Of a stretch of DNA of 40,685 nucleotides, positions 23,997 through 32,273 are shown in pieces. Position 1 is the stretch's first letter. Each line of letters starts with the position of its first letter. The stretch is from the NCBI GenBank assembly GCA_016866495.1, contig VGMG01000005.1:1-40685 (forward strand). The letters run 5' to 3'. The translations under genes and the position numbers were made by a program. The stretch is from Chlamydiota bacterium (GTDB lineage: Bacteria > Chlamydiota > Chlamydiia > Chlamydiales > RGXB01). The notes beneath the pieces were generated by a model. It was not told the DNA's origin. It did no database searches and was given only the letters and a program-made list of their open reading frames with translations.

Positions 23997-25568
23997 CTAC
24001 GCTCGTACCAGAGATTCGTCAGTTTCTGCAGGCTCGGCGGTATCTGTAGAGGTGGGCGTTGGTTCTTTAGGCGACTGAGAGAGCTCGTCGAATTGTTTTC
24101 CAAGTGACTTCACTGCGGTGATCCAGCTAATAAAAAAGAGTCCCAAGAAAACACCGACAACCGGGGTGCTCATCGAAACGGAACCCAGCGTGATAATAAG
24201 GCATTGGTGGATAAAACCGCTACCCGATTTACCAAGACGGGAGCCGACTCCATCAATTGCAGCCTTTCCTTTAAGTTTTGACTCTGGGGAAAGGGGAATA
24301 AAAGCGATCTCTTTAGTTGTGTCAAAGAAGGTGAACTTGCACGCTCTGGAAAAAACGTTTTGTATCGACCCGATCAATACAATCAGCATGAGGGGCGTAG
24401 CACCGAGGACATAGGAGAAGTGGTGTAAAAAAGGTGTTTCGCGGAAGTAGTGGCAAAAGAAGAATAAAGCTCCAGAAATAAGCAGGATCGCCGGAGTCAC
24501 CAGAGCGCTAACGGTCCAGCCGAAGCGTCGTGTAACAGGTCCAGTAACAGCTAAGGACAAAAACGTTGACATAGCGCCGATCCACCAGATCACTTTGCCA
24601 TAAAAAGCGTTTTGCTCTGTAGGATTGGGGAAAAGCTGCTGCACTTGATCCTTCCAGACGACCTCGATCATATTCAAAGAAATATTATAGGATAAAACAA
24701 TAATCGCAATATAAATTAAATAGCGCGATCTAGCTAGGTAGGCAAAATTTTTGCGCATCCCCATACGTACTTTTTCGGGCTCGGCTTTAGTGGAGTTGCC
24801 CGTCATCTCACAAGAGAAAAAAGATTGGTTGATGTAGCGAAACAAAAACATCGATGCCGTACCACTGATAACGATCACAAGGGATATAAGTGAAAGAGAC
24901 TGGCCCCAGCTGTCGCCCTGGTAAAAGGGTAGAGATAGCGAACCTGACGAAAGATAGCCGATAGCTTCCCCCGCCAGCATAGTGGCAACGTTGGCTCCCA
25001 CACCTAAAATGGCATAGTAACGTTTTGCATCGGAGACGCTCGTAACTTCGTTGGCGAATCCCCAAAACAATACGGTCATAATTGTTGTGCCCCAAAGCTC
25101 CGACATCACATAAAAGAGGGTGAAGCTCCAGTTGCGCAGCATTGCAATCAGCCCTTGCATGCCGTTTGGTAAATAGCCTTGCAAAGTATCAGCAAGCTGG
25201 TGAGGGTGAAGAAAATTTTGAAAAGGGTACAACACAAACGCAAACAGAGCAAAAAAGCCCACAAATAGCGACATCATGATATAAAAAATTTGTTCACGAC
25301 GGAATTTATTGGCTATTTTTGTATATAAGTAGGTGACAAAGAGCGTCATAGGCATAAGCACCCACACCTTAATGAAAGGGATGGTGCCGGCTCCTGAGGC
25401 TTTCGCGGTAACTACCAGGGTGTCCTTTGTTGTCTTTAAGATACTGTAATTAAATACGATAAGCGCGTAGATAATTAGCATGGGGATGAATTTTTTTAAT
25501 TCATGAGCGTGAATTGGCCATAAAGTTGACCTTATTCTACCGAATTGGACCGTAGAAGCGTTTGTCAT
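23997..25568 (-). CDS. ntt: NTT-type ADP/ATP (nucleotide) translocase
   Basis: TlcA/NTT family transporter used by obligate intracellular bacteria to import host ATP in exchange for ADP, or nucleotides. The N-terminal signature FNYSILKTTKDTLVVTAKAS followed by GAGTIPFIKVWVLMP matches family members well, and about 12 hydrophobic segments can be counted. The inner YFATSRYLIYIAI-like stretch (FAYLARSRYLIYIAIIVLS) and VWKDQVQQLFPNPTEQNAFY are typical. The C-terminus is rich in P, T, E and S. 523 residues is normal. A strong promoter lies immediately upstream. Environmental chlamydiae have several isoforms with different substrates; which this is cannot be told from sequence. Confidence 0.96.
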   Translation of the reverse strand: MTNASTVQFGRIRSTLWPIHAHELKKFIPMLIIYALIVFNYSILKTTKDTLVVTAKASGAGTIPFIKVWVLMPMTLFVTYLYTKIANKFRREQIFYIMMSLFVGFFALFAFVLYPFQNFLHPHQLADTLQGYLPNGMQGLIAMLRNWSFTLFYVMSELWGTTIMTVLFWGFANEVTSVSDAKRYYAILGVGANVATMLAGEAIGYLSSGSLSLPFYQGDSWGQSLSLISLVIVISGTASMFLFRYINQSFFSCEMTGNSTKAEPEKVRMGMRKNFAYLARSRYLIYIAIIVLSYNISLNMIEVVWKDQVQQLFPNPTEQNAFYGKVIWWIGAMSTFLSLAVTGPVTRRFGWTVSALVTPAILLISGALFFFCHYFRETPFLHHFSYVLGATPLMLIVLIGSIQNVFSRACKFTFFDTTKEIAFIPLSPESKLKGKAAIDGVGSRLGKSGSGFIHQCLIITLGSVSMSTPVVGVFLGLFFISWITAVKSLGKQFDELSQSPKEPTPTSTDTAEPAETDESLVRA

Positions 25569-25597
25569 TATCTACCACAGGGCTAAGACAGGACACC

Positions 25598-25625
25598 ATT
25601 ATAAAGGTTTTCCGATATTTGACAA
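25598..25625 (-). promoter_or_regulatory. Strong sigma-70-type promoter of ntt
   Basis: Minus-strand -35 TTGTCA (25625-25620, 5 of 6 consensus) and -10 TATAAT (25603-25598, perfect) are separated by 16 bases. The predicted start lies about 22 bases before the ntt ATG at 25568. It is among the best consensus matches in the window and separates ntt-dedA-pgsA from the pgk operon. Confidence 0.7.
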
Positions 25626-25684
25626 TCACACAGAGTTTTTTTTATCAGATTTTTATAAAATACTTAGAAAGTCAATAAAGTACT

Positions 25685-26863
25685 TTACTCGCTTAGCCAC
25701 CTGAGTGATGGTAGATCCATGTGAGTTATGAATTCGACCATAGCTCCGCCCCCTGTGGAAAGCCAGCTAAAAGCATGTTTTCCAGCTAAAGCCTCGACCA
25801 TATGTAAAGTATCGCCCCCTCCTGCAATCTTGGTGGCTTTAAGTCCATCAAGAAATTGAATCAAGGATCGGCTCCCTTCGTCAAAGGGGGGCTCTTCAAA
25901 AATGCCTAGTGGTCCATTCCAAAGAACAGTTTTAGAGGTGGACAGTATTTTTTTGAAAAGTTCCACCGATTGGGGACCAATATCGCAGGCAACAGCCCCG
26001 TCTGGTATAGGAAAGCCCACCTCGGTGATGGATCCTGATTGGGTTTTACAGATTTGGTCCACAGATAAAACAATTTTTCGACCTTCCCTACTCAAAAGAA
26101 TCTTTCTGGCCTGTTCTAAAAACTCCTCTTCGATTTCCGTGTGCCCCACCTCCTCGCCGCGTGCTTTGAGGAAAGTATAGGCCATTAATCCACTTATAAT
26201 GACTGTATCGGCCTTTTCTAAAAGAGATTCGATAAGTGGGAGTTTTGAGGAGAGTTTGGATCCACCGATGATAGCCACAAATGGGGGCTCGGGCTTTTTA
26301 AATGTGCGCGTCAAAAGGAGGATCTCTTTATCTAGAAGAAATCCGGCGAAAGAAAGTTTAGGGAATAGTTCCGGCAAGACTGCGATAGAGGCATCGTTGC
26401 GGTGACACACAGCAAATGCATCATTGATATACACATCGCCAAGCTCACTCAATTGTTTTGCAAAATTATAGTCCCCTTTCTTCTCTTCGGGGTAGTAACG
26501 TAAATTTTCTAAAAGAAGAACAGAGCCCGATTTTGCCTCGCGGATCATAAATTTAGGTTCTGGACCGATCGATTCTTTGCAAAAGAGAACCTCTTTTGCT
26601 AAAAGTTCGCTCAAGCGCTCTTGGACGGGCTTAAGGCTGAGTTTGTCATCGCTACCATCGGGTCGCCCCAAATGACTCATTAGAACAATTTTCGTGTCCT
26701 TGCACTTAGCTTGAAGAAACTCGATAGTTGGCAGGCAGGCACGAATTTTGGAATCATCTAAAATGATGCCATTTTTAATAGGAACATTGAGATCTACTCT
26801 TAAAAGAACAGTATCTTCACAAGGCATCTTTGAGAGAGTTTTAAGTTCGTTCAGCTGTGTCAT
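25685..26863 (-). CDS. pgk: Phosphoglycerate kinase
   Basis: Glycolytic ATP-forming kinase. N-terminal RVDLNVPIKNG is the signature; LMSHLGRPDG, LLLENLRYYPEEKKG, INDAFAVCHRNDASI and FAGFLLDKEI follow. The C-terminal nucleotide domain has IIGGSKLSSKLPLIESL, WNGPLGIFE and AGGGDTLHMVEA with the final STGGGAMVEFI. Length 392 is normal. It is the last gene of the DUF2709-tsaE-engB-exonuclease operon, 3 bases after the exonuclease stop. With eno this window carries two lower-glycolysis genes. Confidence 0.98.
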   Translation of the reverse strand: MTQLNELKTLSKMPCEDTVLLRVDLNVPIKNGIILDDSKIRACLPTIEFLQAKCKDTKIVLMSHLGRPDGSDDKLSLKPVQERLSELLAKEVLFCKESIGPEPKFMIREAKSGSVLLLENLRYYPEEKKGDYNFAKQLSELGDVYINDAFAVCHRNDASIAVLPELFPKLSFAGFLLDKEILLLTRTFKKPEPPFVAIIGGSKLSSKLPLIESLLEKADTVIISGLMAYTFLKARGEEVGHTEIEEEFLEQARKILLSREGRKIVLSVDQICKTQSGSITEVGFPIPDGAVACDIGPQSVELFKKILSTSKTVLWNGPLGIFEEPPFDEGSRSLIQFLDGLKATKIAGGGDTLHMVEALAGKHAFSWLSTGGGAMVEFITHMDLPSLRWLSE

Positions 26864-26866
26864 GAT

Positions 26867-27622
26867 TTAAAAATCCAGTCCGCTAAATGGCGAATTTGCT
26901 CGGAGGAAGCCCCCCTTAGATTTACTTTTTTTTATGGCTTCTTTAATGCTAAAACTCAAATCAAGATCGTAGTCTTGTTTAGATGCCCAGATCAAATAAT
27001 TGATAGGGATCTCATTAAAAGAGCGCCCTTTGTATTTACCAAGGGGCATATTTTTTAAAAGGATTGGTGCCTTGAGCCTTTCAAGTATCTCTTTAACAGA
27101 TTTAAATTTTCGGATCAAACGTTTGAAAACTTGTATATTTACTCGAACATCGTTCATCGCGCGATGAGCCCCCTCCTCCTCGACATTGAAATGGCGACGC
27201 AAAACCTCTAAAGAGTTTGAGGGGCTTTCGCCATAAAGGCGGGCTAAACGCAGTGTATCAATCACTTTCGATTGGTCAAGATTGTGGTTTAGGCCTGCAC
27301 GTTGAAAAGCGCTTCTGAGCATCCCTATGTCAAAGGAGATTCCGTGTCCAACAATCACGTGCTCATGAATCATCGTTTTGAGTTGTGGTAAAAAGGTCTC
27401 AATTTTTGGAGCATTTTGGCACATTTCGTTAGTGATATGGTGGATATCAATCACCTCCTGTGGAATTTGCACTTCGGGGTTGATAAGGCTTTCAAATGCA
27501 TTAAACTCCTCGTCTAAAGAAAACTGAACTGCCGCTATTTCGCAGATGCGATCCTTTTCCAGATCAAGACCGGTGGATTCTACGTCGATACAAATAAATT
27601 TTTCTTGCGAAAGAGGTTTCAT
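26867..27622 (-). CDS. DnaQ-like 3'-5' exonuclease with C-terminal DUF3820-like domain
   Basis: DEDDh exonuclease of the DNA polymerase III epsilon / RNase T superfamily. Exo I FICIDVESTGLDLEKDRICE (D and E of the DxE), Exo II HVIVGHGISFDIGMLRSAF, and Exo III GAHRAMNDVRVNIQVFKRL (H-x4-D) are all intact, so it should be active. After about residue 185 a second part reads MPLGKYKGRSFNEIPINYLIW, which resembles the small DUF3820 domain (M-P-F-G-K-Y-K-G-x-x-L). Length 251. C. trachomatis has a dnaQ-type gene in the corresponding place, next to CT537/CT538. Proofreading in the replisome or RNA trimming are both possible. It overlaps engB by 4 bases. Confidence 0.85.
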   Translation of the reverse strand: MKPLSQEKFICIDVESTGLDLEKDRICEIAAVQFSLDEEFNAFESLINPEVQIPQEVIDIHHITNEMCQNAPKIETFLPQLKTMIHEHVIVGHGISFDIGMLRSAFQRAGLNHNLDQSKVIDTLRLARLYGESPSNSLEVLRRHFNVEEEGAHRAMNDVRVNIQVFKRLIRKFKSVKEILERLKAPILLKNMPLGKYKGRSFNEIPINYLIWASKQDYDLDLSFSIKEAIKKSKSKGGFLRANSPFSGLDF

Positions 27623-28239
27623 ATTAAAGCCGGTTGTAGAGATTCATTCAAAGCCGAATATTCTTGGCAGATTTTTTGGATATTCTGGAGTAAAGAGTTT
27701 TTCCCCTCGACACTGTGGACGGAGTAGAAAAGTGTCGGGGTTTGGAACTTTGTTTGAAGCTCTTCTTTTTTCTTATGTTTGGAGGAGGTGTTAAGCTTAT
27801 CTGCTTTTGTTGCAATCAAGGTAAAGGGCATCTGGTGGTGATTAAGCCATTCCATCATTTGCATATCGGAGTCGAAGAGCGGGTGACGACTATCGGTGAG
27901 CAATAAAACGTGGGGACGGTAATCTTTCAAAAACCCCTCCATCAGCTCTCCCCAGCTCATCCGCAGGTTTTTCCCCGTCTCTGAAAATCCGTAACCGGGT
28001 AAATCAAACATGTAGAGTTGTTGATCAATCTCAAAAAGATTTATCGCCTGAGTTTTTCCGGGAACACTTGATACTTTGGCGAGCCTTTGCTGATCGCAAA
28101 GATGGTTGATGAGAGAGGATTTTCCCACATTTGAGCGGCCAACGAAGCAAAATCGGGGAAGGGTGGCTTGGATCCCTTTTAGCGGTAAAGAGACAAAGGT
28201 GTTCACAAACCGAGAGTTTTTAAAATTAATTTTTTTCAT
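27619..28239 (-). CDS. engB: Ribosome biogenesis GTPase EngB (YsxC/YihA)
   Basis: Small GTPase needed for 50S assembly. G1 FVGRSNVGKSSLINHLCDQ, G2 region with SSVPGKTQAINLF, G3 MFDLPGYGF, G4 ATKADKL and G5-like YSVHS are present in order. Length 206 is typical. It begins immediately after the tsaE stop and ends overlapping the exonuclease start, inside a tight minus-strand operon. In C. trachomatis, as I recall, no engB separates these neighbours, so it appears as an insertion into the conserved block, or a loss there. Confidence 0.96.
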   Translation of the reverse strand: MKKINFKNSRFVNTFVSLPLKGIQATLPRFCFVGRSNVGKSSLINHLCDQQRLAKVSSVPGKTQAINLFEIDQQLYMFDLPGYGFSETGKNLRMSWGELMEGFLKDYRPHVLLLTDSRHPLFDSDMQMMEWLNHHQMPFTLIATKADKLNTSSKHKKKEELQTKFQTPTLFYSVHSVEGKNSLLQNIQKICQEYSALNESLQPALI

Positions 28240-28680
28240 TTAGACCACACAGTCCTGATTTAGCAGAGGGAAGGCGAAAGAAAAACCTCTTTCTTCCTCG
28301 TCTGGGGTGTCAATTGTAATCTCTAGGCGGTTTGCGGGCAATAACGAAAGTGCTATATCTGGCCATTCTATAATTTTAATCAGATGGGGATCTGTAAGAA
28401 TTTCTAGAAGGCCAAGCTCTTCGAGGGAGTCTAAAGATGCAACTCTATAAAGATCAAAGTGGGCTAATTTTCTGTCATACAGATGGACGTATGAATAGGT
28501 TGGACTTGTAATATCGTCCAAAGGGGTACCGGTCAAAAAATGGATTATATGTTTTGAAAGGGTAGTTTTCCCAGCTCCAAGCCCACCTCTGAGAAGTAGG
28601 CATGGAGTCTTTGGGAGTTGTTTCGCTATAAAAGCTGCGATTTCTATAGTTTGGTCTAAAGAGTTAGACTTCAGCCGCAT
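28240..28680 (-). CDS. tsaE: tRNA threonylcarbamoyladenosine biosynthesis ATPase TsaE
   Basis: Small ATPase that helps TsaB/TsaD form t6A in ANN-decoding tRNAs. Walker A LLLRGGLGAGKTTLSKHIIH, then DDITSPTYSYVHLYD and AHFDLYRVASLDSLEELGL (Walker B-like), IKIIEWPD. I chose ATG 28680, 11 codons inside the longest reading; GGGGAG lies a suitable distance upstream and the remaining overlap with the DUF2709 gene is 17 bases. This gives about 146 residues, usual for TsaE. Next to engB and downstream of the DUF2709 gene. It corresponds to the CT537 (YjeE) position in C. trachomatis. Confidence 0.92.
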   Translation of the reverse strand: MRLKSNSLDQTIEIAAFIAKQLPKTPCLLLRGGLGAGKTTLSKHIIHFLTGTPLDDITSPTYSYVHLYDRKLAHFDLYRVASLDSLEELGLLEILTDPHLIKIIEWPDIALSLLPANRLEITIDTPDEEERGFSFAFPLLNQDCVV

Positions 28681-29410
28681 CCTCTTGCTCCCCTTCCTCA
28701 AGCCAAGAAGCAACGAATTTGGAGAAATCAGGATATTGGCTCATCGCCTCGACGAAGCTAGAAATTTGCGTCTCTTTAAGATTTTCCTCAATAAACTTTA
28801 AAAAATCCTCTTGAATCTCGTAGCGGTTTTGCGAGGGAACCTCGGCTAGAGGGAGTGATTTCAGCTGGTGTTGGACGAAATCTTCCACTACGCTGGCTTT
28901 GTTCGCAAAAAGTTTTCCTGTTACAGCAGAGGAGAAAACAGTCTTTTTGAGGGCGACTTTTTGTGGTTTTATGTAGTTTTTTATCACTTCTGGATCTTCA
29001 GAAACAAAAAAACGCTTTACACGCTGACCGTCGACGCGCTCAGTGTTTTCTTTACACCTAGAGACCCAATCATAAATGGCGTCCTGGGGGTTGGCGTGGG
29101 TGTTATCCCCAAATACCTTCCCTGAAAAAGGGCATATATAAATTTTTTTGGTGTGGCTGTTTACCTCGGGCTCACCAATTTGGATTTTAATCTCGGTTTC
29201 TCGCCAGAGTTTACCCTGTTTTTCGAGAAATTGGATGAGCTCTTCTTTGCTCTTATAAATCCGCTTTTCCTTGAGAAAGATGACCGGGTTGAGGTGGTGC
29301 TTTTTTTCAAGGTAAAAAAGGTAGGAGGTGATCAGGTCCGGTTTGCGGTTTTTTTTAAAAAAGCTCTTGAGCTCCTCGATAAGTGTTGTTGAAATGACCG
29401 CGGTTGTCAT
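28664..29410 (-). CDS. DUF2709 family protein (chlamydial CT538-like), function unknown
   Basis: Conserved chlamydial hypothetical protein. The 248 residues have no signal peptide or membrane helix and are highly charged. Features seen are YICPFSGKVFGDNTHANPQDAIYDWVSRCKENT, of which the C-P-F-S-G-K stretch recurs in weaker form as AVTGKLFANKASVVEDFV, suggesting an internal repeat of a small fold. The N-terminal half is helical (LIEELKSFFKKNRKPDLITS). The ATG at 29410 has AAGAGG just upstream. It is first in the tsaE-engB-exonuclease-pgk operon, the same neighbours as in C. trachomatis. No function can be inferred beyond co-expression with translation-linked genes. Confidence 0.8.
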   Translation of the reverse strand: MTTAVISTTLIEELKSFFKKNRKPDLITSYLFYLEKKHHLNPVIFLKEKRIYKSKEELIQFLEKQGKLWRETEIKIQIGEPEVNSHTKKIYICPFSGKVFGDNTHANPQDAIYDWVSRCKENTERVDGQRVKRFFVSEDPEVIKNYIKPQKVALKKTVFSSAVTGKLFANKASVVEDFVQHQLKSLPLAEVPSQNRYEIQEDFLKFIEENLKETQISSFVEAMSQYPDFSKFVASWLEEGEQEDAAEV

Positions 29411-29444
29411 CTAAACCTCTTGGGTATTCTAAATGGAATAAGTT

Positions 29445-29473
29445 ACTTTACCCAATTCTTTGATTATAATCAA
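29445..29473 (-). promoter_or_regulatory. Putative promoter of the DUF2709-tsaE-engB-pgk operon
   Basis: Minus-strand -35 TTGATT (29473-29468) and -10 TAAAGT (29450-29445) separated by 17 bases. The -35 is one arm of the 14-bp palindrome shared with the divergent argS promoter. The ATG at 29410 follows about 28 bases after the predicted start. Confidence 0.4.
29460..29473. promoter_or_regulatory. 14-bp perfect palindrome between divergent argS and DUF2709 operon
   Basis: TTGATTATAATCAA is identical to its reverse complement. Each half supplies a TTGATT that fits the -35 position of the outward-facing promoter on its strand. It could be a shared operator or simply a symmetric divergent promoter. 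Confidence 0.55.
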
Positions 29474-29487
29474 GTAGCTGTTATGCT
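29460..29487 (+). promoter_or_regulatory. Putative argS promoter
   Basis: -35 TTGATT (29460-29465) and -10 TATGCT (29482-29487), spacing 16. The predicted start lies about 24 bases before ATG 29518. Confidence 0.42.
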
Positions 29488-29517
29488 CTTTAGCACGAGT
29501 TAAATCAGACAAATTTA

Positions 29518-31224
29518 ATGAAAAATATCTCTTTGGGAAACTGCCAACTGCAGCACTTATTGCAAGAAATTTCTAGAAAAGCCGTCTATGATGCATTAGA
29601 AATTTCTTTAATTCCAGAAATATTGCGATCTAAACCACCCCAGACAGCCGACTATCAAACGGCAGTTGCCCTCTCCTTGGCTAAGGATTTGAAAAAAAGT
29701 CCAAGAGAGGTGGGTCAGCTGATTCTTTCCAAGATTTGCCACCCTTTGATTGAAAAGGTCGAATTAGCAGGGCCCGGATTTATAAATATTTATTTGAGCC
29801 AAACCTATTTAGAGGATCATGCCAAAGAGCTTTTTGAGCCCTTCGAAAAAAACAAACATAGGGTGCTTATAGACTACTCCTCCCCAAATGTTGCCAAAGA
29901 GCTTCATGTCGGGCACTTAAGATCCACAATTATAGGGGACTCTCTGGCCAGGCTTTTTGAGCTTCTTGGTTACAAGGTGATGAAGATCAACCATATTGGC
30001 GATTTTGGGACGCAATTTGGGATGCTTGTTACCTATATAATCGAAAATCAATTGGATTTGAGTTTTGCAAATCTTGTTGATTTAATGGAATGGTACCGCG
30101 CCAGCAAGGTCTGTTTTGATGAAGACGCAGCCTTTAAAAAAAGGTCCCAAGAGATGGTTGTTAGATTGCAATCTCACGAGGAAGAAATTCAAAAAATCTG
30201 GAAAAAAATACTGGACGTATCGCGTCTGGGTTTTGAAGAGATTTACCAAGTGTTGGATGTCGATCTTTTGGAAAGGGGTGAATCTTTTTATCAACCGTAT
30301 TTGAAATCTACAGTCGATCTTTTTGAAAAAAAAGGTTTAGTGGAGATATCGGGCAACGCGAAATGTGTCTTTTTGGAGGGTTATAAAGACCAAAATGATG
30401 CGCCGCTGCCATTAATTATCCAAAAATCGGACGGGGGCTTCAACTACGCTACAACCGATCTAGCGGCTTTGAAGTACAGAATTGAGGAGGATAAAGCTGA
30501 TAAAATCATCTACGTAACGGATGCGGGACAATCCCAACATTTGCACATGGTATTTGATGCAGCCAAAAAGTGTGGGTTCTACCAACCTGAAAAAACGGTT
30601 GTGGAGCATGCTCCATTTGGACTTGTCTTAAATCCTGATGGAACGAAAATGAAAACGCGCTCTGGTGAGGTTTTCCGCCTTATAGACTTGATCAAAGAGG
30701 CGGTGGGACAGGCCAAACAAATCCTTGTGAGCCGTTATGGTGAAGAGATGGATGAGGATGAGGTTGAAAAAATGGCTAAAATTCTTGGAGTGAACGCAAT
30801 TAAATATGCGGATCTCTCTTCAGTGCGTACAAAGGACTATATTTTCAGTTTTGAGAGGATGTTGCGTTTCGAAGGGAACACAGCAGCATTTAACCTTTAT
30901 TCGTATGTGCGCATCAAAAGCATTTTGAAAAAATGCAAAAAATCTCCAGGTCCGATCCTAATCTACCATCCAACCGAAAGAAAACTCCTTTTAGCGCTTT
31001 ATCAACTGTATGAAGCTATAGATCTTGTCCAAAGAGATTTAATGCCCCATAGAATTGCCGAGTATTTGTATCACTTGGCTGAAACATTCAACGAGTTTTT
31101 TAGAGACTGTCGAGTTGAGGGAGCTGAAGAGGAGCCCTCAAGAATTTCTTTATTGCAAAAGACTTTAGAGGCTTTTGAGTGGTGCTTCGGTATACTGGGA
31201 TTAAAAACTCTTGAGCGGATGTAA
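29518..31224 (+). CDS. argS: Arginyl-tRNA synthetase
   Basis: Class I aminoacyl-tRNA synthetase charging tRNA-Arg, including the tRNA-Arg(ACG) of this window. N-terminal Add-1 domain, then the HIGH-type motif SSPNVAKELHVGHLRSTIIG (HVGH), FNYATTDLAALKYRI, the degenerate KMSKS loop NPDGTKMKTRSGEVFRL, and the DALR anticodon-binding domain (FEGNTAAFNLYSYVRIKSI to FFRDCRVEG). Length 568 is normal. The last 24 bases overlap the convergent epmB end. argS lies two genes from murA; in C. trachomatis they are adjacent. Confidence 0.98.
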   Translation: MKNISLGNCQLQHLLQEISRKAVYDALEISLIPEILRSKPPQTADYQTAVALSLAKDLKKSPREVGQLILSKICHPLIEKVELAGPGFINIYLSQTYLEDHAKELFEPFEKNKHRVLIDYSSPNVAKELHVGHLRSTIIGDSLARLFELLGYKVMKINHIGDFGTQFGMLVTYIIENQLDLSFANLVDLMEWYRASKVCFDEDAAFKKRSQEMVVRLQSHEEEIQKIWKKILDVSRLGFEEIYQVLDVDLLERGESFYQPYLKSTVDLFEKKGLVEISGNAKCVFLEGYKDQNDAPLPLIIQKSDGGFNYATTDLAALKYRIEEDKADKIIYVTDAGQSQHLHMVFDAAKKCGFYQPEKTVVEHAPFGLVLNPDGTKMKTRSGEVFRLIDLIKEAVGQAKQILVSRYGEEMDEDEVEKMAKILGVNAIKYADLSSVRTKDYIFSFERMLRFEGNTAAFNLYSYVRIKSILKKCKKSPGPILIYHPTERKLLLALYQLYEAIDLVQRDLMPHRIAEYLYHLAETFNEFFRDCRVEGAEEEPSRISLLQKTLEAFEWCFGILGLKTLERM

Positions 31225-32187
31225 GGACTCTTTAAAGGCGCTTTCGACGGGAGTTTTTGATCGCCTTTGGGGAATCTCTTGAACGTATCGGGGGACTAAA
31301 TATCCCGGCAAGCGTCCCCGAAGCTCTTCAATTAATTCTAGTCCTAGTTCAACCGGCACCTCAAAGTGCGCTGCCCCTTTTACTTTATCTAATTGATGAA
31401 GGTAATAGGGAAGCACCCCGTGATTAAAAAGAGAAAAGCACAATTTTTCCAAGATTGCTATATTATCGTTCACACCTTTCAAAAGGACAGTCTGAGACAA
31501 AAGCTCCACGCCAATTTTTTTTAGCTGTGTAAAGCAAATTTTCAGATCCTCATCTAATTCTCGAGGGTGGTTCACATGGACAACAAAAACCACTTTTTTT
31601 TGTAAAAGGGACAAACAATTGTAGAGCTCATCGTCTAAACGCTCGGGATTGGAAATGAGTGTGCGCGTATGAAAACGGATATATTGGATATGCTTTATCT
31701 CTTCTAGTTCTTTCAAAAGGGGAATAAGAGAGGTGTTTTTTAAAGATAAGGGGTCTCCTCCACTCAGGATCACCTCATGCAAACGCGGATTGTTTCGAAT
31801 TAAATCTAATTCTTTGGAAAAGCCGATCGTTTCTGTTTCGTAAGAAAAATTTTGACGAAAGCAATAGCGACAATGCATAGCGCACGCTTTTGTGGTGAGT
31901 AAAAGGGATCGACCCTCATATTTTTGTAAAATTTTTGGTGCTAGTCTAAAAATGGGATCCTGGACAGGTTCACAAGAAAACCCCTCGATCGTCTCTTTTT
32001 CTTTAATCAGAGGCACAAATTGTAAAAATATCGGGCATTCGGGGTTGTTTTTTTCCATTTTCATGGCCATTCTTTGTGGCACTAGAAGGGGAAAACGGGG
32101 TCGATCCCAAATAAGTCCTCTATTCTCTAGAGAAAACTCAAGAAAATCCAATAGGTGCGTAAGCTTTGTGAAAGGTTTTTTTTCCAA
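31201..32187 (-). CDS. epmB: EpmB/KamA-family radical SAM lysine 2,3-aminomutase
   Basis: Radical SAM and PLP enzyme; short members (EpmB) convert lysine to beta-lysine for modification of elongation factor P. The cluster motif CxxxCxxC is CAMHCRYCFRQNF, and EVILSGGDPLSLKN follows. The PLP Lys is in the YYLHQLDKVKGAAHFEVP region. Length 328 fits EpmB rather than the longer KamA. The start is TTG at 32187; no ATG precedes the conserved N-terminal part (LLDFLEFSLENRGLIW). The 3' end overlaps argS by 24 bases, convergently. It lies 86 bases downstream of murA and may be co-transcribed. No efp or epmA is in view. Confidence 0.88.
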   Translation of the reverse strand: MEKKPFTKLTHLLDFLEFSLENRGLIWDRPRFPLLVPQRMAMKMEKNNPECPIFLQFVPLIKEKETIEGFSCEPVQDPIFRLAPKILQKYEGRSLLLTTKACAMHCRYCFRQNFSYETETIGFSKELDLIRNNPRLHEVILSGGDPLSLKNTSLIPLLKELEEIKHIQYIRFHTRTLISNPERLDDELYNCLSLLQKKVVFVVHVNHPRELDEDLKICFTQLKKIGVELLSQTVLLKGVNDNIAILEKLCFSLFNHGVLPYYLHQLDKVKGAAHFEVPVELGLELIEELRGRLPGYLVPRYVQEIPQRRSKTPVESAFKESLHPLKSF

Positions 32188-32273
32188 AATATTTTTTTTT
32201 AAATTTTGCTCAAGATCCTAGCATTTTTTAAGAAAAAAGAAAACATCCCTTTCTAGATTTTTTTTGCCTCTAT

